The notes under the pieces were generated by a model. It did not search any database and was not told the DNA's origin. It saw nothing but the letters and a program-made list of their open reading frames with translations. Of a DNA stretch of 64,000 bases, positions 33,980-42,582 are shown one piece after another; the stretch's first letter is position 1, and each line of letters opens with the position of its first letter. The DNA is taken from positions 124,001 to 188,000 of the forward strand of contig NZ_JAJEPR010000001.1 in NCBI RefSeq assembly GCF_020686945.1. Direction: 5' to 3'. Position numbers and translations under genes: made by a program. The DNA is from Limivivens faecihominis (GTDB lineage: Bacteria > Bacillota > Clostridia > Lachnospirales > Lachnospiraceae).

Positions 33980-35506
33980 GTGATAAGAAAAAATCTGGCG
34001 AGGGCCCTGTCTTTCTGTCTGGTGACAGGGTGGATCGCCTGCCACACATCTGGCGTGACAGCTTTGGCGGCGGAGACGGACACCTCCATGACCGGAGAGC
34101 TGGCTTTTGCCCAGTGCGAGGAATATATTAACATCCGACAGGAACCCGACGAAAACAGTGAGGTTGTTGCGAAGATCTATAACGATAACGCGGCTACGAT
34201 CATTTCCAAAACGGGCGACTGGTATCAGATCACTTCCGGCAACGCCTTTGGTTATGTGAAGGCGGATTATCTGGTGACAGGGGATGAGGCCTCGGCTATC
34301 GCGGAGAAGGTTCAGTATCACATCGCCCGGATTCATCCGGAGGAGCTCTATATTCGTTCTGAAAAAAGCGAGGAGAGCACGGCAGTGGGAAGCGTTCATC
34401 AGGCCGACGAGGTAGATGCAGTTTCCTATGATAATGGCGCCTGGATTCAGATCGTGGCAGATGACGGTACGGAGGGTTATATCAACGCCTACTATGCGGA
34501 TTATCTCACCTGCTATCCCGTGGCAGAGACTCTGGAAGAGGAGCAGGATCGTCTGAGAAATCAGGCAGATACTTCTGAGACCGGCGAGGGCTCCGGCCAG
34601 GGTGCGATTTATGGCGTGGAGAAAGCGGCAGAGTATACGGAGCCGGTTTCCTATGACAGTGAAAGCAGCTCTGATACCGGCTCTGTGGCTGCCGGAAGCG
34701 GAAATGACGGCTATACGGAGAGCAGCGATAGCTATGACAGCGGTTATTCCGAGGAAAATACAGACACTTCGACAGCGGACGGAAGTCAGGATTATAGTAC
34801 AGATACCTCCGGGGATGAAAGCTGGGACAACAGCACAGCTGAGACGGACGGAAGCTATAGCGAGCCGGATAACTCTTACACAGAGCCCGAGGCACCGGAA
34901 ACGGACGCATCTTACAGTGAACCCGAGACCAGTGCTCCCGAGACCGACGCGCCTTACACGGAACCCGAGACCAGTGCCCCGGAAACCGACGCGCCGTACA
35001 GCGAGCCGGAAACTTCAGCCCCAGAGACGGACGCGCCCTACACGGAGCCGGAAACTTCAGCGCCCGAGACCGATGCGCCCTACACGGAGCCTGAAACTTC
35101 CGCTCCTGAGACAGAAGCTCCCGCAACGGAAGATACTTCCTCATCCTCAGATCTTGGTCAGCAGATCGCTTCCTACGCGGTACAGTTCGTGGGTAATCCC
35201 TATGTTTACGGCGGCACCAGCCTGACCAACGGCGCCGACTGCTCCGGTTTTGTTCAGTCTGTCTTTGCCAACTTCGGCATCGGCCTTTCCAGAACGGCGG
35301 CTTCCCAGGCCTCCGGCGGAACTTCCGTGAGCCTTGACAGCCTTCAGGCCGGCGACCTCCTCTTTTATTCCTCCAGCGGAAGCATCGACCATGTAGCCCT
35401 CTACATCGGCGGCGGACAGATCGTCCACGCAGCCAATTCCGCCAGCGGAATCATCATTTCCAACGCCTATTACTCCACTCCGGTGGCAGCGAGACGGTAC
35501 TGGTAA
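33980..35506 (+). CDS. Secreted SH3-domain NlpC/P60 peptidoglycan hydrolase
   Basis: 508 residues from the GTG at 33980, nine bases after AAGGAGG; the ATG at 33972 is out of frame. A signal peptide (ARALSFCLVTGWIACHTSGVTALAAE) is followed by two bacterial SH3 domains (about residues 45-95 and 110-170; the second contains NGAWIQIVADDGTEGYINAYY). A Ser/Asp linker leads to about six 14-residue units of the type SAPETDAPYTEPET. The C-terminal NlpC/P60 domain has the catalytic Cys in GADCSGFVQ, His in IDHVALYI and a further His in GQIVHAAN. It likely cleaves stem peptides of the cell wall during growth or division. Confidence 0.9.
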   Translation: MIRKNLARALSFCLVTGWIACHTSGVTALAAETDTSMTGELAFAQCEEYINIRQEPDENSEVVAKIYNDNAATIISKTGDWYQITSGNAFGYVKADYLVTGDEASAIAEKVQYHIARIHPEELYIRSEKSEESTAVGSVHQADEVDAVSYDNGAWIQIVADDGTEGYINAYYADYLTCYPVAETLEEEQDRLRNQADTSETGEGSGQGAIYGVEKAAEYTEPVSYDSESSSDTGSVAAGSGNDGYTESSDSYDSGYSEENTDTSTADGSQDYSTDTSGDESWDNSTAETDGSYSEPDNSYTEPEAPETDASYSEPETSAPETDAPYTEPETSAPETDAPYSEPETSAPETDAPYTEPETSAPETDAPYTEPETSAPETEAPATEDTSSSSDLGQQIASYAVQFVGNPYVYGGTSLTNGADCSGFVQSVFANFGIGLSRTAASQASGGTSVSLDSLQAGDLLFYSSSGSIDHVALYIGGGQIVHAANSASGIIISNAYYSTPVAARRYW

Positions 35507-35516
35507 GAGAATGAAA

Positions 35517-35574
35517 AACTGCTCCGTGAGACAGACCATTTTTCGAGTGGCCGTCTCACGGCGGCAGTTTTTTT
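35517..35574 (+). terminator. Intrinsic terminator after the NlpC/P60 gene
   Basis: AACTGCTCCGTGAGAC pairs with GTCTCACGGCGGCAGTT across a 20-nt loop, followed by a run of T. Confidence 0.9.
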
Positions 35575-35641
35575 GTCTTCAAAAGATATTTTTTACGGAG
35601 GGGTCTGTAATAGTTTTTTCCGGTCTGGAGTTAAGATCAAG

Positions 35642-35670
35642 TTGTTGAATTTCAGAAAAGATGGTAAGAT
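35642..35670 (+). promoter_or_regulatory. Putative lar operon promoter
   Basis: TTGTTG (35642-35647), 17-nt spacer, TAAGAT (35665-35670), 33 bases before larB. Confidence 0.45.
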
Positions 35671-35702
35671 AGCCCTATCGAAAAAGAGGTGAACTGTCTA
35701 TT

Positions 35703-36464
35703 ATGGAGATAAAAGAACTTTTGGAAAAAGTAAAGACTGGGGAAATGGAACTGTCCCGGGCAGAAGAGATTTTAAAGGAGCTTCCCTATGAGAATCTGGG
35801 TTACGCAAATCTGGACCATCACAGACAGCTTCGTAACGGTTACGGAGAGACGGTCTACTGCGAGAGCAAGACAGCAGAGCAGATCGAAGGGATTCTGCAC
35901 AGCTTTCAGAAAATGGGCTCCAACGTGATGGGAACCCGGGTGAAACCGGAGCAGTATACCTATTTGAAAGAGCGTTTCCCGGAGCTGATCTATCACCCGG
36001 AAGCGCGGATTATCATGCTGATGGACCATCCCGTGGAGCAGGTAGGTATGGTGGCTGTCTGCACAGCAGGTACTTCGGATATTCCGGTGGCGGAGGAAGC
36101 AGCTCTGACGGCAGAGTTTTTCGGAAGCCGGGTGGATCGGATTTTTGATGTGGGCGTGGCCGGAATCCACCGGCTGCTGGCCCGGACCGAGGAGATCCGG
36201 AAGGCCAACTGCGTGGTGGCTGTGGCCGGAATGGAGGGCGCTCTCGGAAGCGTGATGGCTGGACTCGTGGAAAATCCGGTCATTGCAGTACCGACTTCCG
36301 TTGGCTACGGCGCATCCTTTGGCGGTGTTTCCGCCCTTCTGACCATGCTCAATTCCTGCGCGGAGGGCATGGCTACGGTGAATATCGATAATGGTTTCGG
36401 GGCCGGATATATGGCCAATCAGATCAATCATCTGGCCGTAGGAGCCGGAAAGAAGGAGGCGTAA
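35703..36464 (+). CDS. larB: Nickel-pincer cofactor biosynthesis protein LarB
   Basis: Carboxylates and hydrolyses nicotinic acid adenine dinucleotide, the first step in making the nickel-pincer nucleotide of lactate racemase and related LarA enzymes. 253 residues. The C-terminal half is AIR-carboxylase-like: VCTAGTSDIPVAEEA, FDVGVAGIHRLL, VVAVAGMEGALGSVMAGL and the loop PTSVGYGASFGG. AGAGGTG precedes the ATG at 35703. The stop is followed after one base by the larC start, so the genes are co-transcribed. No larA lies in the window. Confidence 0.93.
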   Translation: MEIKELLEKVKTGEMELSRAEEILKELPYENLGYANLDHHRQLRNGYGETVYCESKTAEQIEGILHSFQKMGSNVMGTRVKPEQYTYLKERFPELIYHPEARIIMLMDHPVEQVGMVAVCTAGTSDIPVAEEAALTAEFFGSRVDRIFDVGVAGIHRLLARTEEIRKANCVVAVAGMEGALGSVMAGLVENPVIAVPTSVGYGASFGGVSALLTMLNSCAEGMATVNIDNGFGAGYMANQINHLAVGAGKKEA

Positions 36465-36465
36465 A

Positions 36466-38100
36466 ATGGGAAAAACCTTATATCTGGAATGTTACTCCGG
36501 TATCAGCGGGGATATGACAGTGGGCGCACTCTTGGATCTGGGTGCGCGAGAGGAGGCCCTCAGGGCAGCTCTTGAGGCCCTGCCGCTGAACGGGTATGAA
36601 ATAACGATCGGGCGGACGAAAAAATGCGGGATCGATGCCTGTGACTTTGATGTGATTCTGGAAGAGGAAGCCCATGACCATGCTCACGACGAAGCACATG
36701 TTCATGAGCATGATCATGAAGCAGAGCACTGTCATGATGGAGAGGGCCATGTGCATGAGCACATCCATGGTGAAGAATCACATGAGCACCAGGAGCATTT
36801 CCATGACGGCGAAGCCCATGAGCATTCTCACGAGCACCTGCACGAGGACAGTGCAGAGCACTCAGAGCACTGCCACAGCGCAGAAGGCCACTCCCATGAC
36901 CATGAGCATTCTCACGAGCACACCCATAGCGATCACGCCCCTGCAGACCATTGTCACGATCACTCCCACGATCATCCCCACACCCACGGTCCGGAAGCTC
37001 ACGACCATCATCATGATCACGTCCACCGTCACTACGCCGACATCATGCACATGCTGGACGAGGCTCCCTTAAAACAGGAGGTCCGCGCTCTGGCGAAGAA
37101 GATCTTCCGCATTGTCGGCGAGGCAGAATCCCGGGTTCACGCCTGTCCTCTGGAGGAGGTTCACTTCCATGAGACCGGCGCTGTGGATTCCATCGTGGAT
37201 ATCGTCGGCGCGGCGGCCTGCGCCGTGGATCTGGGCATTACGGAGACTTACGTTTCCACGATTTATGAGGGCCAGGGCCACGTCTGGTGCCAGCACGGCA
37301 GAATCCCGGTTCCAGCCCCGGCTGTGGCGGGAATCGCAGCGGCAGAAGAGCTGGATCTTGCGATCACTAATGTTTCCGGCGAGATGGTAACGCCCACCGG
37401 AGCGGCGATTGCAGCAGCCCTCCGTACGAAAAAAGGCCTGCCCAAGACTTTCGTGATCCGTAAGATCGGCATGGGCGCCGGAAAGAAAGATTTCCCCCAT
37501 GCAAACCTTCTGCGGGCCATGATCATCGAGCCGGCCATGAATGGCCTGCCGGCAGGAAACGCTGTGGAAGAGCCAACCAGATCTGTAAATGCAGACGGAG
37601 ATTCGCAGAAAAACGGTTCTTCCGCCCAGAAGAAGAGTTCCTCCGACGAAACGGAGGATGAGATATGGGTGCTGGAAACCAACCTGGATGACTGCACCGG
37701 AGAGATGATGGGACTTACAATGGAGCTTCTGCTGGCAGCAGGGGCCAGGGATGTGAATTACACGCCCATTTATATGAAGAAAAACCGCCCGGCCTGTAAG
37801 CTGGAGGTTCTCTGTAAAGAAGAGAAGGTTTCTGCGCTGGAGGAAGTCATTTTCCACCAGACCACGGCCATCGGTCTTCGGAAACGAAAAGAGGTCCGCA
37901 GGATCCTTCCGAGAAAAAAGGAAACGGTCATGACCCCATATGGGGAAGTAGAGCTTAAAATCTGTACATCAGCCGGGGAAACTTATATTTACCCGGAATA
38001 CGACAGCATCCGCGGACTGGTTCAGGAAACGGGCCGATCTTATCAGGAAATTTATCAGAAAGCGGTGGAAGAGGCATGGAAGAAAAGAAAGAACGATTAA
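36466..38100 (+). CDS. larC: Nickel insertion protein LarC with very long His-rich insert
   Basis: CTP-dependent nickel insertase (cyclometallase) that loads Ni into the pincer nucleotide. 544 residues in one uninterrupted frame, whereas the Lactobacillus plantarum gene is read as LarC1/LarC2 through a frameshift. Blocks include LYLECYSGISGDMTVGALLDLG at the N-terminus, EVHFHETGAVDSIVDIVGAA, EMVTPTGAAIAAAL and LETNLDDCTGEMMG. Between residues about 65 and 190 lies an insert of roughly 48 His with Asp and Glu and a few Cys, far longer than needed for a single site and likely a nickel store. It overlaps larE by 25 bases. Confidence 0.93.
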   Translation: MGKTLYLECYSGISGDMTVGALLDLGAREEALRAALEALPLNGYEITIGRTKKCGIDACDFDVILEEEAHDHAHDEAHVHEHDHEAEHCHDGEGHVHEHIHGEESHEHQEHFHDGEAHEHSHEHLHEDSAEHSEHCHSAEGHSHDHEHSHEHTHSDHAPADHCHDHSHDHPHTHGPEAHDHHHDHVHRHYADIMHMLDEAPLKQEVRALAKKIFRIVGEAESRVHACPLEEVHFHETGAVDSIVDIVGAAACAVDLGITETYVSTIYEGQGHVWCQHGRIPVPAPAVAGIAAAEELDLAITNVSGEMVTPTGAAIAAALRTKKGLPKTFVIRKIGMGAGKKDFPHANLLRAMIIEPAMNGLPAGNAVEEPTRSVNADGDSQKNGSSAQKKSSSDETEDEIWVLETNLDDCTGEMMGLTMELLLAAGARDVNYTPIYMKKNRPACKLEVLCKEEKVSALEEVIFHQTTAIGLRKRKEVRRILPRKKETVMTPYGEVELKICTSAGETYIYPEYDSIRGLVQETGRSYQEIYQKAVEEAWKKRKND

Positions 38101-38885
38101 AAGCACTTCTGGATGAATATACGAAGGGAAACGCCTGCTTGGCATTTTCCGGTGGAATTGACAGCAGCCTGATCCTGAAACTGGCTCAGGAAGCGGCAGA
38201 CCGCAACGGAACAAAGCTTTATGCGGTGACTTTTGACACGGTGCTCCATCCGAAGGCAGACCGGGAGATCGCATCCCGGGTGGCCCGGGAAAATCACTCC
38301 ATCCACGAGATCATTTCCGTGGATGAGCTGAAACAGGAGGAGATCCGTTTCAACCCGAAGAACCGCTGCTATCTCTGCAAAAAATCCCTGTTTTCCGGTC
38401 TCCTGGACTTTGCCAGAGCCCACGATGCAGCCGTTGTCATGGAAGGCACCAACCAGGATGACCTGAAACAGTACCGCCCCGGCATCCAGGCCGTAAAAGA
38501 GCTGGGCGTGAAAAGCCCCCTCATGGAGGCCGGTTTCACCAAGGCAGAGATCCGGGCCTACGCCAAAGAGCTCGGTATTTCCGTGGCAGAGCGACCCTCT
38601 TCTCCCTGCCTGGCTACCCGCCTTCCCTATGGAACGGAGATCGATATGGCTCTTCTCAAACGGATCGGCGAGGGTGAGGAAGCCTTAAGAAACTTAGGCC
38701 TGAAAAACGTCCGCATTCGTGTCCACGGCGAGATTGCCCGCCTGGAAGTGGACAGCGCCTCCTTTCCGGCGATTCTGGAACAGAGGGAAGAAGTCCTGTC
38801 CATCCTGAAAAAAGTAGGCGTCCCCTACCTGACCCTGGACCTCGAAGGCTTCCGCAGCGGAAGCATGGATATCCATGTAAAATAG
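38076..38885 (+). CDS. larE: ATP-dependent sacrificial sulfur transferase LarE
   Basis: Adenylates the pincer precursor and donates sulfur to form its thiocarboxylates. 269 residues, start inside the end of larC. The PP-loop is AFSGGIDSSLILKLA near residue 22. Other family blocks are NRCYLCKKSLF, VMEGTNQDDLKQYRPG and RPSSPCLATRLPYG. The Cys in the last block falls at about residue 177, the place of the sacrificial Cys176 of the L. plantarum enzyme, so this copy appears to be of the single-turnover cysteine type. A shared terminator follows. Confidence 0.93.
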   Translation: MEEKKERLKALLDEYTKGNACLAFSGGIDSSLILKLAQEAADRNGTKLYAVTFDTVLHPKADREIASRVARENHSIHEIISVDELKQEEIRFNPKNRCYLCKKSLFSGLLDFARAHDAAVVMEGTNQDDLKQYRPGIQAVKELGVKSPLMEAGFTKAEIRAYAKELGISVAERPSSPCLATRLPYGTEIDMALLKRIGEGEEALRNLGLKNVRIRVHGEIARLEVDSASFPAILEQREEVLSILKKVGVPYLTLDLEGFRSGSMDIHVK

Positions 38886-38897
38886 TGGCAAAAAGAG

Positions 38898-38943
38898 AAA
38901 GCCTGCAGACCATTGCACTGTATTTCAGCGGTCTGCAGGCTTT
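38898..38943. terminator. Bidirectional intrinsic terminator
   Basis: 14-bp perfect inverted repeat AAAGCCTGCAGACC / GGTCTGCAGGCTTT around an 18-nt loop, between convergent larE and the CapA-like gene. Confidence 0.9.
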
Positions 38944-38946
38944 CTT

Positions 38947-40068
38947 TTATCCCAGTCCTTCGCTCCGATCCCGGATCTTCTGCAAAATCCGGTCCGCCTC
39001 GTCGCCGGTGGCCGGCGTGGGCTGATAATTGTTGATGGAGTAATCCGATGAGATCCGGCAGGGGATCAGGTTCGGTTCTTCGGAGGTGACGCTTCCGTCG
39101 GTGCCCAGGGTGAAGGTTTGCTGGAAAATCATGGTGTCCATATCGCTGGGGGAGGAGTTTCCGCCGAAGCAGAAATTTCCGAGGCCGTAGGCGATGGTTT
39201 TTCCCTTGTAGGTGGTGACGCCCTGGAGCACATGGGCGTGGTGCCCGACCACGAGATCGGCGCCGTTGTCGATGGCGAGTTTGGCTAAAGTCACCTGGTT
39301 CTCATCGGGAACCGTATCTTTTTCATTTCCCCAGTGAAAGATCACGAAGACCAGGTCTGCACCCTCGGCCTGAACCTTCTGGATGTTGACCCGCAGCTGG
39401 TATTCTCGCTCCAGATGATCATGGAGCTCATAAATTCCCACGAGGCCGACCTTGACGCCTTTGACATCGACGAGGGCCGTCTCGTTATAGCCGAAAGTGA
39501 TGAGCCCGGCATTTTTCAGATTTTCCTTCGTGTCGGCAAAGCCTTGGTCGCCGTAATCGTGGCTGTGGTTGTTTGCCACGTTGACAGCCTCCACGCCGCC
39601 GTCGGTGAGGATCTCGGCGTATTCGGCAGGAGCCTTGAAGGCGAAGGTTTCGCCATTCCGCTCCGTGGAGTCGGTGAGGGTTCCCTCGAAATTCACCACA
39701 GTGAGGTCGTCCGCGTCAAAAATAGATTTCACATTCTGGAAAAAATAGGTGGGACCGTACATATCATAGTAGGCGTTGAGGCTGGTGCTATAGTTGAAGG
39801 CCTCGTCTTTTCCCAGCGTGCAGTCCCCGGCCATGCTTACCGTGAGGGACACCGGTTCGGAGAAGCGCTGAGTCTCAGGCTGGGCACTGGCGCTTTCCGC
39901 CTCCAGCGTATCCGGCTGGTCGTTGGAAACGGTGGTGGCATCGCCTTTTCCGGCAAAGGACCGGGCGAGCAGGATCACCAGCAGAACGAGAACGGCAGCC
40001 CCGGTGGGACCTAAGATCAAAAGTATTTGTTTTTTCAGAAGAGGTTTCTTATTTTTCGGGTCTTTCAT
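38947..40068 (-). CDS. CapA-family (PGA_cap) membrane-anchored protein
   Basis: 373 residues from the ATG at 40068, eight bases after GGAAG; the frame opens 14 codons earlier without a better site. A single membrane segment (QILLILGPTGAAVLVLLVILLA) is followed by a Thr/Ser-rich linker and a metallophosphatase-like capsule synthesis domain: SMAGDCTLGKDEAF, VVNFEGTLTDS, VNVANNHSHDYG, FVIFHWGNE, VGHHAHVLQG and YGLGNFCFGG. This is the poly-gamma-glutamate capsule CapA/PgsA fold. No capB or capC lies nearby, so it is more likely a stand-alone surface enzyme of unknown substrate. Confidence 0.87.
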   Translation of the reverse strand: MKDPKNKKPLLKKQILLILGPTGAAVLVLLVILLARSFAGKGDATTVSNDQPDTLEAESASAQPETQRFSEPVSLTVSMAGDCTLGKDEAFNYSTSLNAYYDMYGPTYFFQNVKSIFDADDLTVVNFEGTLTDSTERNGETFAFKAPAEYAEILTDGGVEAVNVANNHSHDYGDQGFADTKENLKNAGLITFGYNETALVDVKGVKVGLVGIYELHDHLEREYQLRVNIQKVQAEGADLVFVIFHWGNEKDTVPDENQVTLAKLAIDNGADLVVGHHAHVLQGVTTYKGKTIAYGLGNFCFGGNSSPSDMDTMIFQQTFTLGTDGSVTSEEPNLIPCRISSDYSINNYQPTPATGDEADRILQKIRDRSEGLG

Positions 40069-40185
40069 GGGATTTTCTTCCTTTTGTAGGCTTTTCTTAA
40101 AGTTTACCATGGACCGGGAAAAAGTGCAAATGTGGTTTGGCTTTCCTGCACAAGATGTGATAGAATAAAAGTGTTAGATTATGTA

Positions 40186-40236
40186 TTGACAAAACAAAAA
40201 ATAGAAAGTATACTATTCCTACCGACAAAGTAGGAA
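40186..40236 (+). promoter_or_regulatory. mnmA promoter with overlapping Rrf2-like operator
   Basis: TTGACA (40186-40191), 17-nt spacer, TATACT (40209-40214). Directly after the -10 lies the inverted repeat TTCCTAC-N7-GTAGGAA (40216-40236), over the expected transcription start. Palindromes of this kind are typical of Rrf2-family (CymR/IscR-like) sites, and an Rrf2 gene lies at 43559. Confidence 0.7.
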
Positions 40237-40249
40237 AAGAGGTGAGACG

Positions 40250-41377
40250 ATGCAGAATGGAAAAAAGGCGCTGATCGCCATGAGCGGCGGAGTGGATTCC
40301 AGCGTGGCGGCCTGTCTGATGAAGCAGCAGGGTTACACCTGTATGGGCGTGACAATGAAGCTTTACGATAATGAAGAGATCGGAGTCAGTTCGGAGAAAA
40401 CCTGCTGTACCCTGAAGGATGTGGAGGATGCCCGGTTTGTCGCCCAGGCCCTGGACATGCCCTACTATGTACTGAACTTTAAAGATAAATTTGAGGAAGA
40501 AGTCATCCAGCGATTTGTGGATACCTACATCGAGGGCGGAACGCCGAATCCCTGCATCGACTGCAACCACCGGATCAAGTTCCGGGCTCTCATGCGGCGG
40601 ATGGAAGAGCTGGGTTACGATTATGTGGTGACCGGCCATTACGCCCGGATTTCCTATGATGAAACGAGCGGAAAATACATTTTGAAGAAAGCGCTGGATT
40701 CCACGAAGGATCAGAGCTATGTGCTTTACAACCTGACTCAGGAGCAGCTGGCGCACACTCTGTTTCCGTTAGGAACCTATGAAAAGACGGAAGCGAGAAA
40801 AATCGCCGAGGCCAACGGCCTTCTCAATGCCCACAAGCATGACAGCCAGGATATCTGCTTCGTGCCCGACGGCGATTACGGAAAATTCATTGAAGGCTAC
40901 TGTGAGCGTACCGGAAAAGAAGAAGAGGGTGGGAAATTCAGTCCCTTTGAGCCGGGAGATTTTGTCACCGAGGACGGAAAAGTGCTGGGCCATCACAAAG
41001 GCATCATCCATTACACGATCGGCCAGCGGAAGGGCCTGGGGCTTTCTCTTCCCCAGCCGCTCTATGTATGCCGCAAGGATCTGGACAAAAACAAGGTGGT
41101 CCTGGCTCCCAACGACCGGCTGTTTCAGGATACTCTGGAGGCAGGCGAGCTGAACTTCATTTCCGGCGAATATCCGAGGGGGGCTTTTCGATGTTGTGCA
41201 AAGATCCGTTACAAACAGAAGGAAGCGCCGGCTACGGTGACACCGATTGATGAAAAACGGGTAAAAGTTGTCTTTGACGAGCCGCAGCGGGGCATCACCC
41301 CGGGTCAGGCCGTGGTCTTCTACGACGGAGATCAGGTTCTGGGCGGAGGAAGAATTTTACGGTCCAAAGAAGAATAA
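40250..41377 (+). CDS. mnmA: tRNA 2-thiouridylase MnmA
   Basis: Adds sulfur to C2 of U34 in Lys, Glu and Gln tRNAs. 375 residues, ATG at 40250 behind AAAGAGGTG. The PP-loop is AMSGGVDSSVAACLM; CCTLKDVEDARFVA follows; the catalytic Cys lies in TPNPCIDCNHRIKF and the second one in QDICFVPDGDYGKFI. The C-terminal beta-barrel includes KGLGLSLPQPLYV and RGITPGQAVVFYDGD. Its promoter carries an Rrf2-like palindrome, tying it to sulfur supply; cysK starts 49 bases after its stop and may share the transcript. Confidence 0.95.
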   Translation: MQNGKKALIAMSGGVDSSVAACLMKQQGYTCMGVTMKLYDNEEIGVSSEKTCCTLKDVEDARFVAQALDMPYYVLNFKDKFEEEVIQRFVDTYIEGGTPNPCIDCNHRIKFRALMRRMEELGYDYVVTGHYARISYDETSGKYILKKALDSTKDQSYVLYNLTQEQLAHTLFPLGTYEKTEARKIAEANGLLNAHKHDSQDICFVPDGDYGKFIEGYCERTGKEEEGGKFSPFEPGDFVTEDGKVLGHHKGIIHYTIGQRKGLGLSLPQPLYVCRKDLDKNKVVLAPNDRLFQDTLEAGELNFISGEYPRGAFRCCAKIRYKQKEAPATVTPIDEKRVKVVFDEPQRGITPGQAVVFYDGDQVLGGGRILRSKEE

Positions 41378-41425
41378 CCTGGTGAAAAATGACCGCCAGG
41401 ATTTAAGAATAAGGAGGAATTTCAA

Positions 41426-42361
41426 ATGTCTAAGATTTATAAAGGAAGCATTGGTCTGGTAGGAAACACTCCCCTGGTGGAAGTTGTAAACATTGAGAAA
41501 GAAGAGAACCTGGAAGCAACCGTTCTCGTAAAACTGGAGTATTTTAACCCCGCAGGAAGCGTAAAAGACCGTATCGCCAAAGCCATGATCGAGGAGGCTG
41601 AGGCTGCCGGCAAGCTGAAAGAGGGTTCCGTTATCATCGAGCCGACCTCTGGAAACACCGGTATCGGCCTGGCATCTATCGCAGCAGCAAAAGGCTATCG
41701 TGTCATCCTGACCATGCCGGATACCATGAGCGTGGAGCGCCGAAACATCCTGAAAGCTTACGGCGCAGAGCTGGTGCTCACCGAGGGCAGCAAGGGAATG
41801 AAGGGCGCCATCGCAAAGGCTGACGAGCTGGCAAAAGAGATCCCGAACAGCTACATCCCGGGCCAGTTTGTAAACCCGGCCAACCCGAAGATCCACTTTG
41901 AGACCACCGGTCCGGAGATCTGGAACGATACCGACGGAGCCGTTGACATCTTCGTAGCAGGCGTAGGAACCGGCGGAACCATCACCGGAACCGGTGAATA
42001 TCTGAAAAAACAGAATCCGAACGTGAAAGTAGTCGCTGTAGAGCCGGCAACCTCTCCGGTTCTGTCCAAAGGAACCGCAGGCGCTCACAAGATTCAGGGT
42101 ATCGGCGCCGGCTTCGTTCCGGAGGTACTGAACACTTCCGTTTACGATGAAATATTCCCGGTAGAGAATGAGGATGCTTTCCGCATCGGCAAACTGATGG
42201 CAAAGAAAGAGGGAATCCTTGTTGGAATTTCCTCCGGCGCAGCTCTCTATGCAGCTATCCAGCTGGCAAAACGCCCGGAAAACAAAGGCAAGACCATCGT
42301 GGCTCTGCTTCCGGATACCGGAGACCGTTACTACTCCACACCGCTCTTTACTGAGGAGTAA
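41426..42361 (+). CDS. cysK: Cysteine synthase A (O-acetylserine sulfhydrylase)
   Basis: Makes cysteine from O-acetylserine and sulfide using pyridoxal phosphate. 311 residues, start behind AAGGAGG. The PLP lysine lies in PAGSVKDRIAKAM; the substrate loop is EPTSGNTGIGLA; the phosphate-binding loop is GVGTGGTITGTGEYL. EVLNTSVYDEIFPVENEDAF and GISSGAALYAA are also typical. The last bases of the gene form one side of the 8-bp duplication made by repeat copy 3, which lies directly downstream. Confidence 0.96.
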   Translation: MSKIYKGSIGLVGNTPLVEVVNIEKEENLEATVLVKLEYFNPAGSVKDRIAKAMIEEAEAAGKLKEGSVIIEPTSGNTGIGLASIAAAKGYRVILTMPDTMSVERRNILKAYGAELVLTEGSKGMKGAIAKADELAKEIPNSYIPGQFVNPANPKIHFETTGPEIWNDTDGAVDIFVAGVGTGGTITGTGEYLKKQNPNVKVVAVEPATSPVLSKGTAGAHKIQGIGAGFVPEVLNTSVYDEIFPVENEDAFRIGKLMAKKEGILVGISSGAALYAAIQLAKRPENKGKTIVALLPDTGDRYYSTPLFTEE

Positions 42362-42363
42362 TC

Positions 42364-42505
42364 GTAACTGTTCAGTACCTTCACAGTTACGAGCAAAAAT
42401 CCAATGAAAATCGTCTTCGGCGATGGGATTTTTGCGTGCAACCCTCGGGATTTTGGCATATTCATGCCAAAACACCTCGCGGAATAGTGGCTTCTGAATA
42501 GTTAC
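42364..42505 (+). mobile_element. MITE-like structured repeat, copy 3, with 8-bp target duplication
   Basis: 142 bp from GTAACTGTTCAG to CTGAATAGTTAC, with the same internal hairpins as copies 1 and 2. It is flanked exactly by GAGTAATC (42356-42363) and GAGTAATC (42506-42513). The left duplicate includes the cysK stop codon. GTAA termini and an 8-bp duplication are the hallmarks of the IS66 family, so an IS66-type transposase is the likely mobiliser. Confidence 0.9.
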
Positions 42506-42530
42506 GAGTAATCTATATAAGAAAAAAGGA

Positions 42531-42561
42531 GCCCCAGGGCACTTGCTGCCTTGGGGCGTTT
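42531..42561 (+). terminator. Hairpin between cysK and the LysR gene
   Basis: GCCCCAGGGCA (42531-42541) pairs with TGCCTTGGGGC (42547-42557), one G-U pair; only a weak GTTT tract follows. A poor terminator or a leader structure. Confidence 0.45.
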
Positions 42562-42582
42562 CCATGAAAAGGAGGGATTTCC

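Noticed and set aside
36862..37050. Open frames opposite the larC His-rich insert
   Set aside because: Met/Val-rich shadow of CAT/CAC codons; no ribosome site or independent support.
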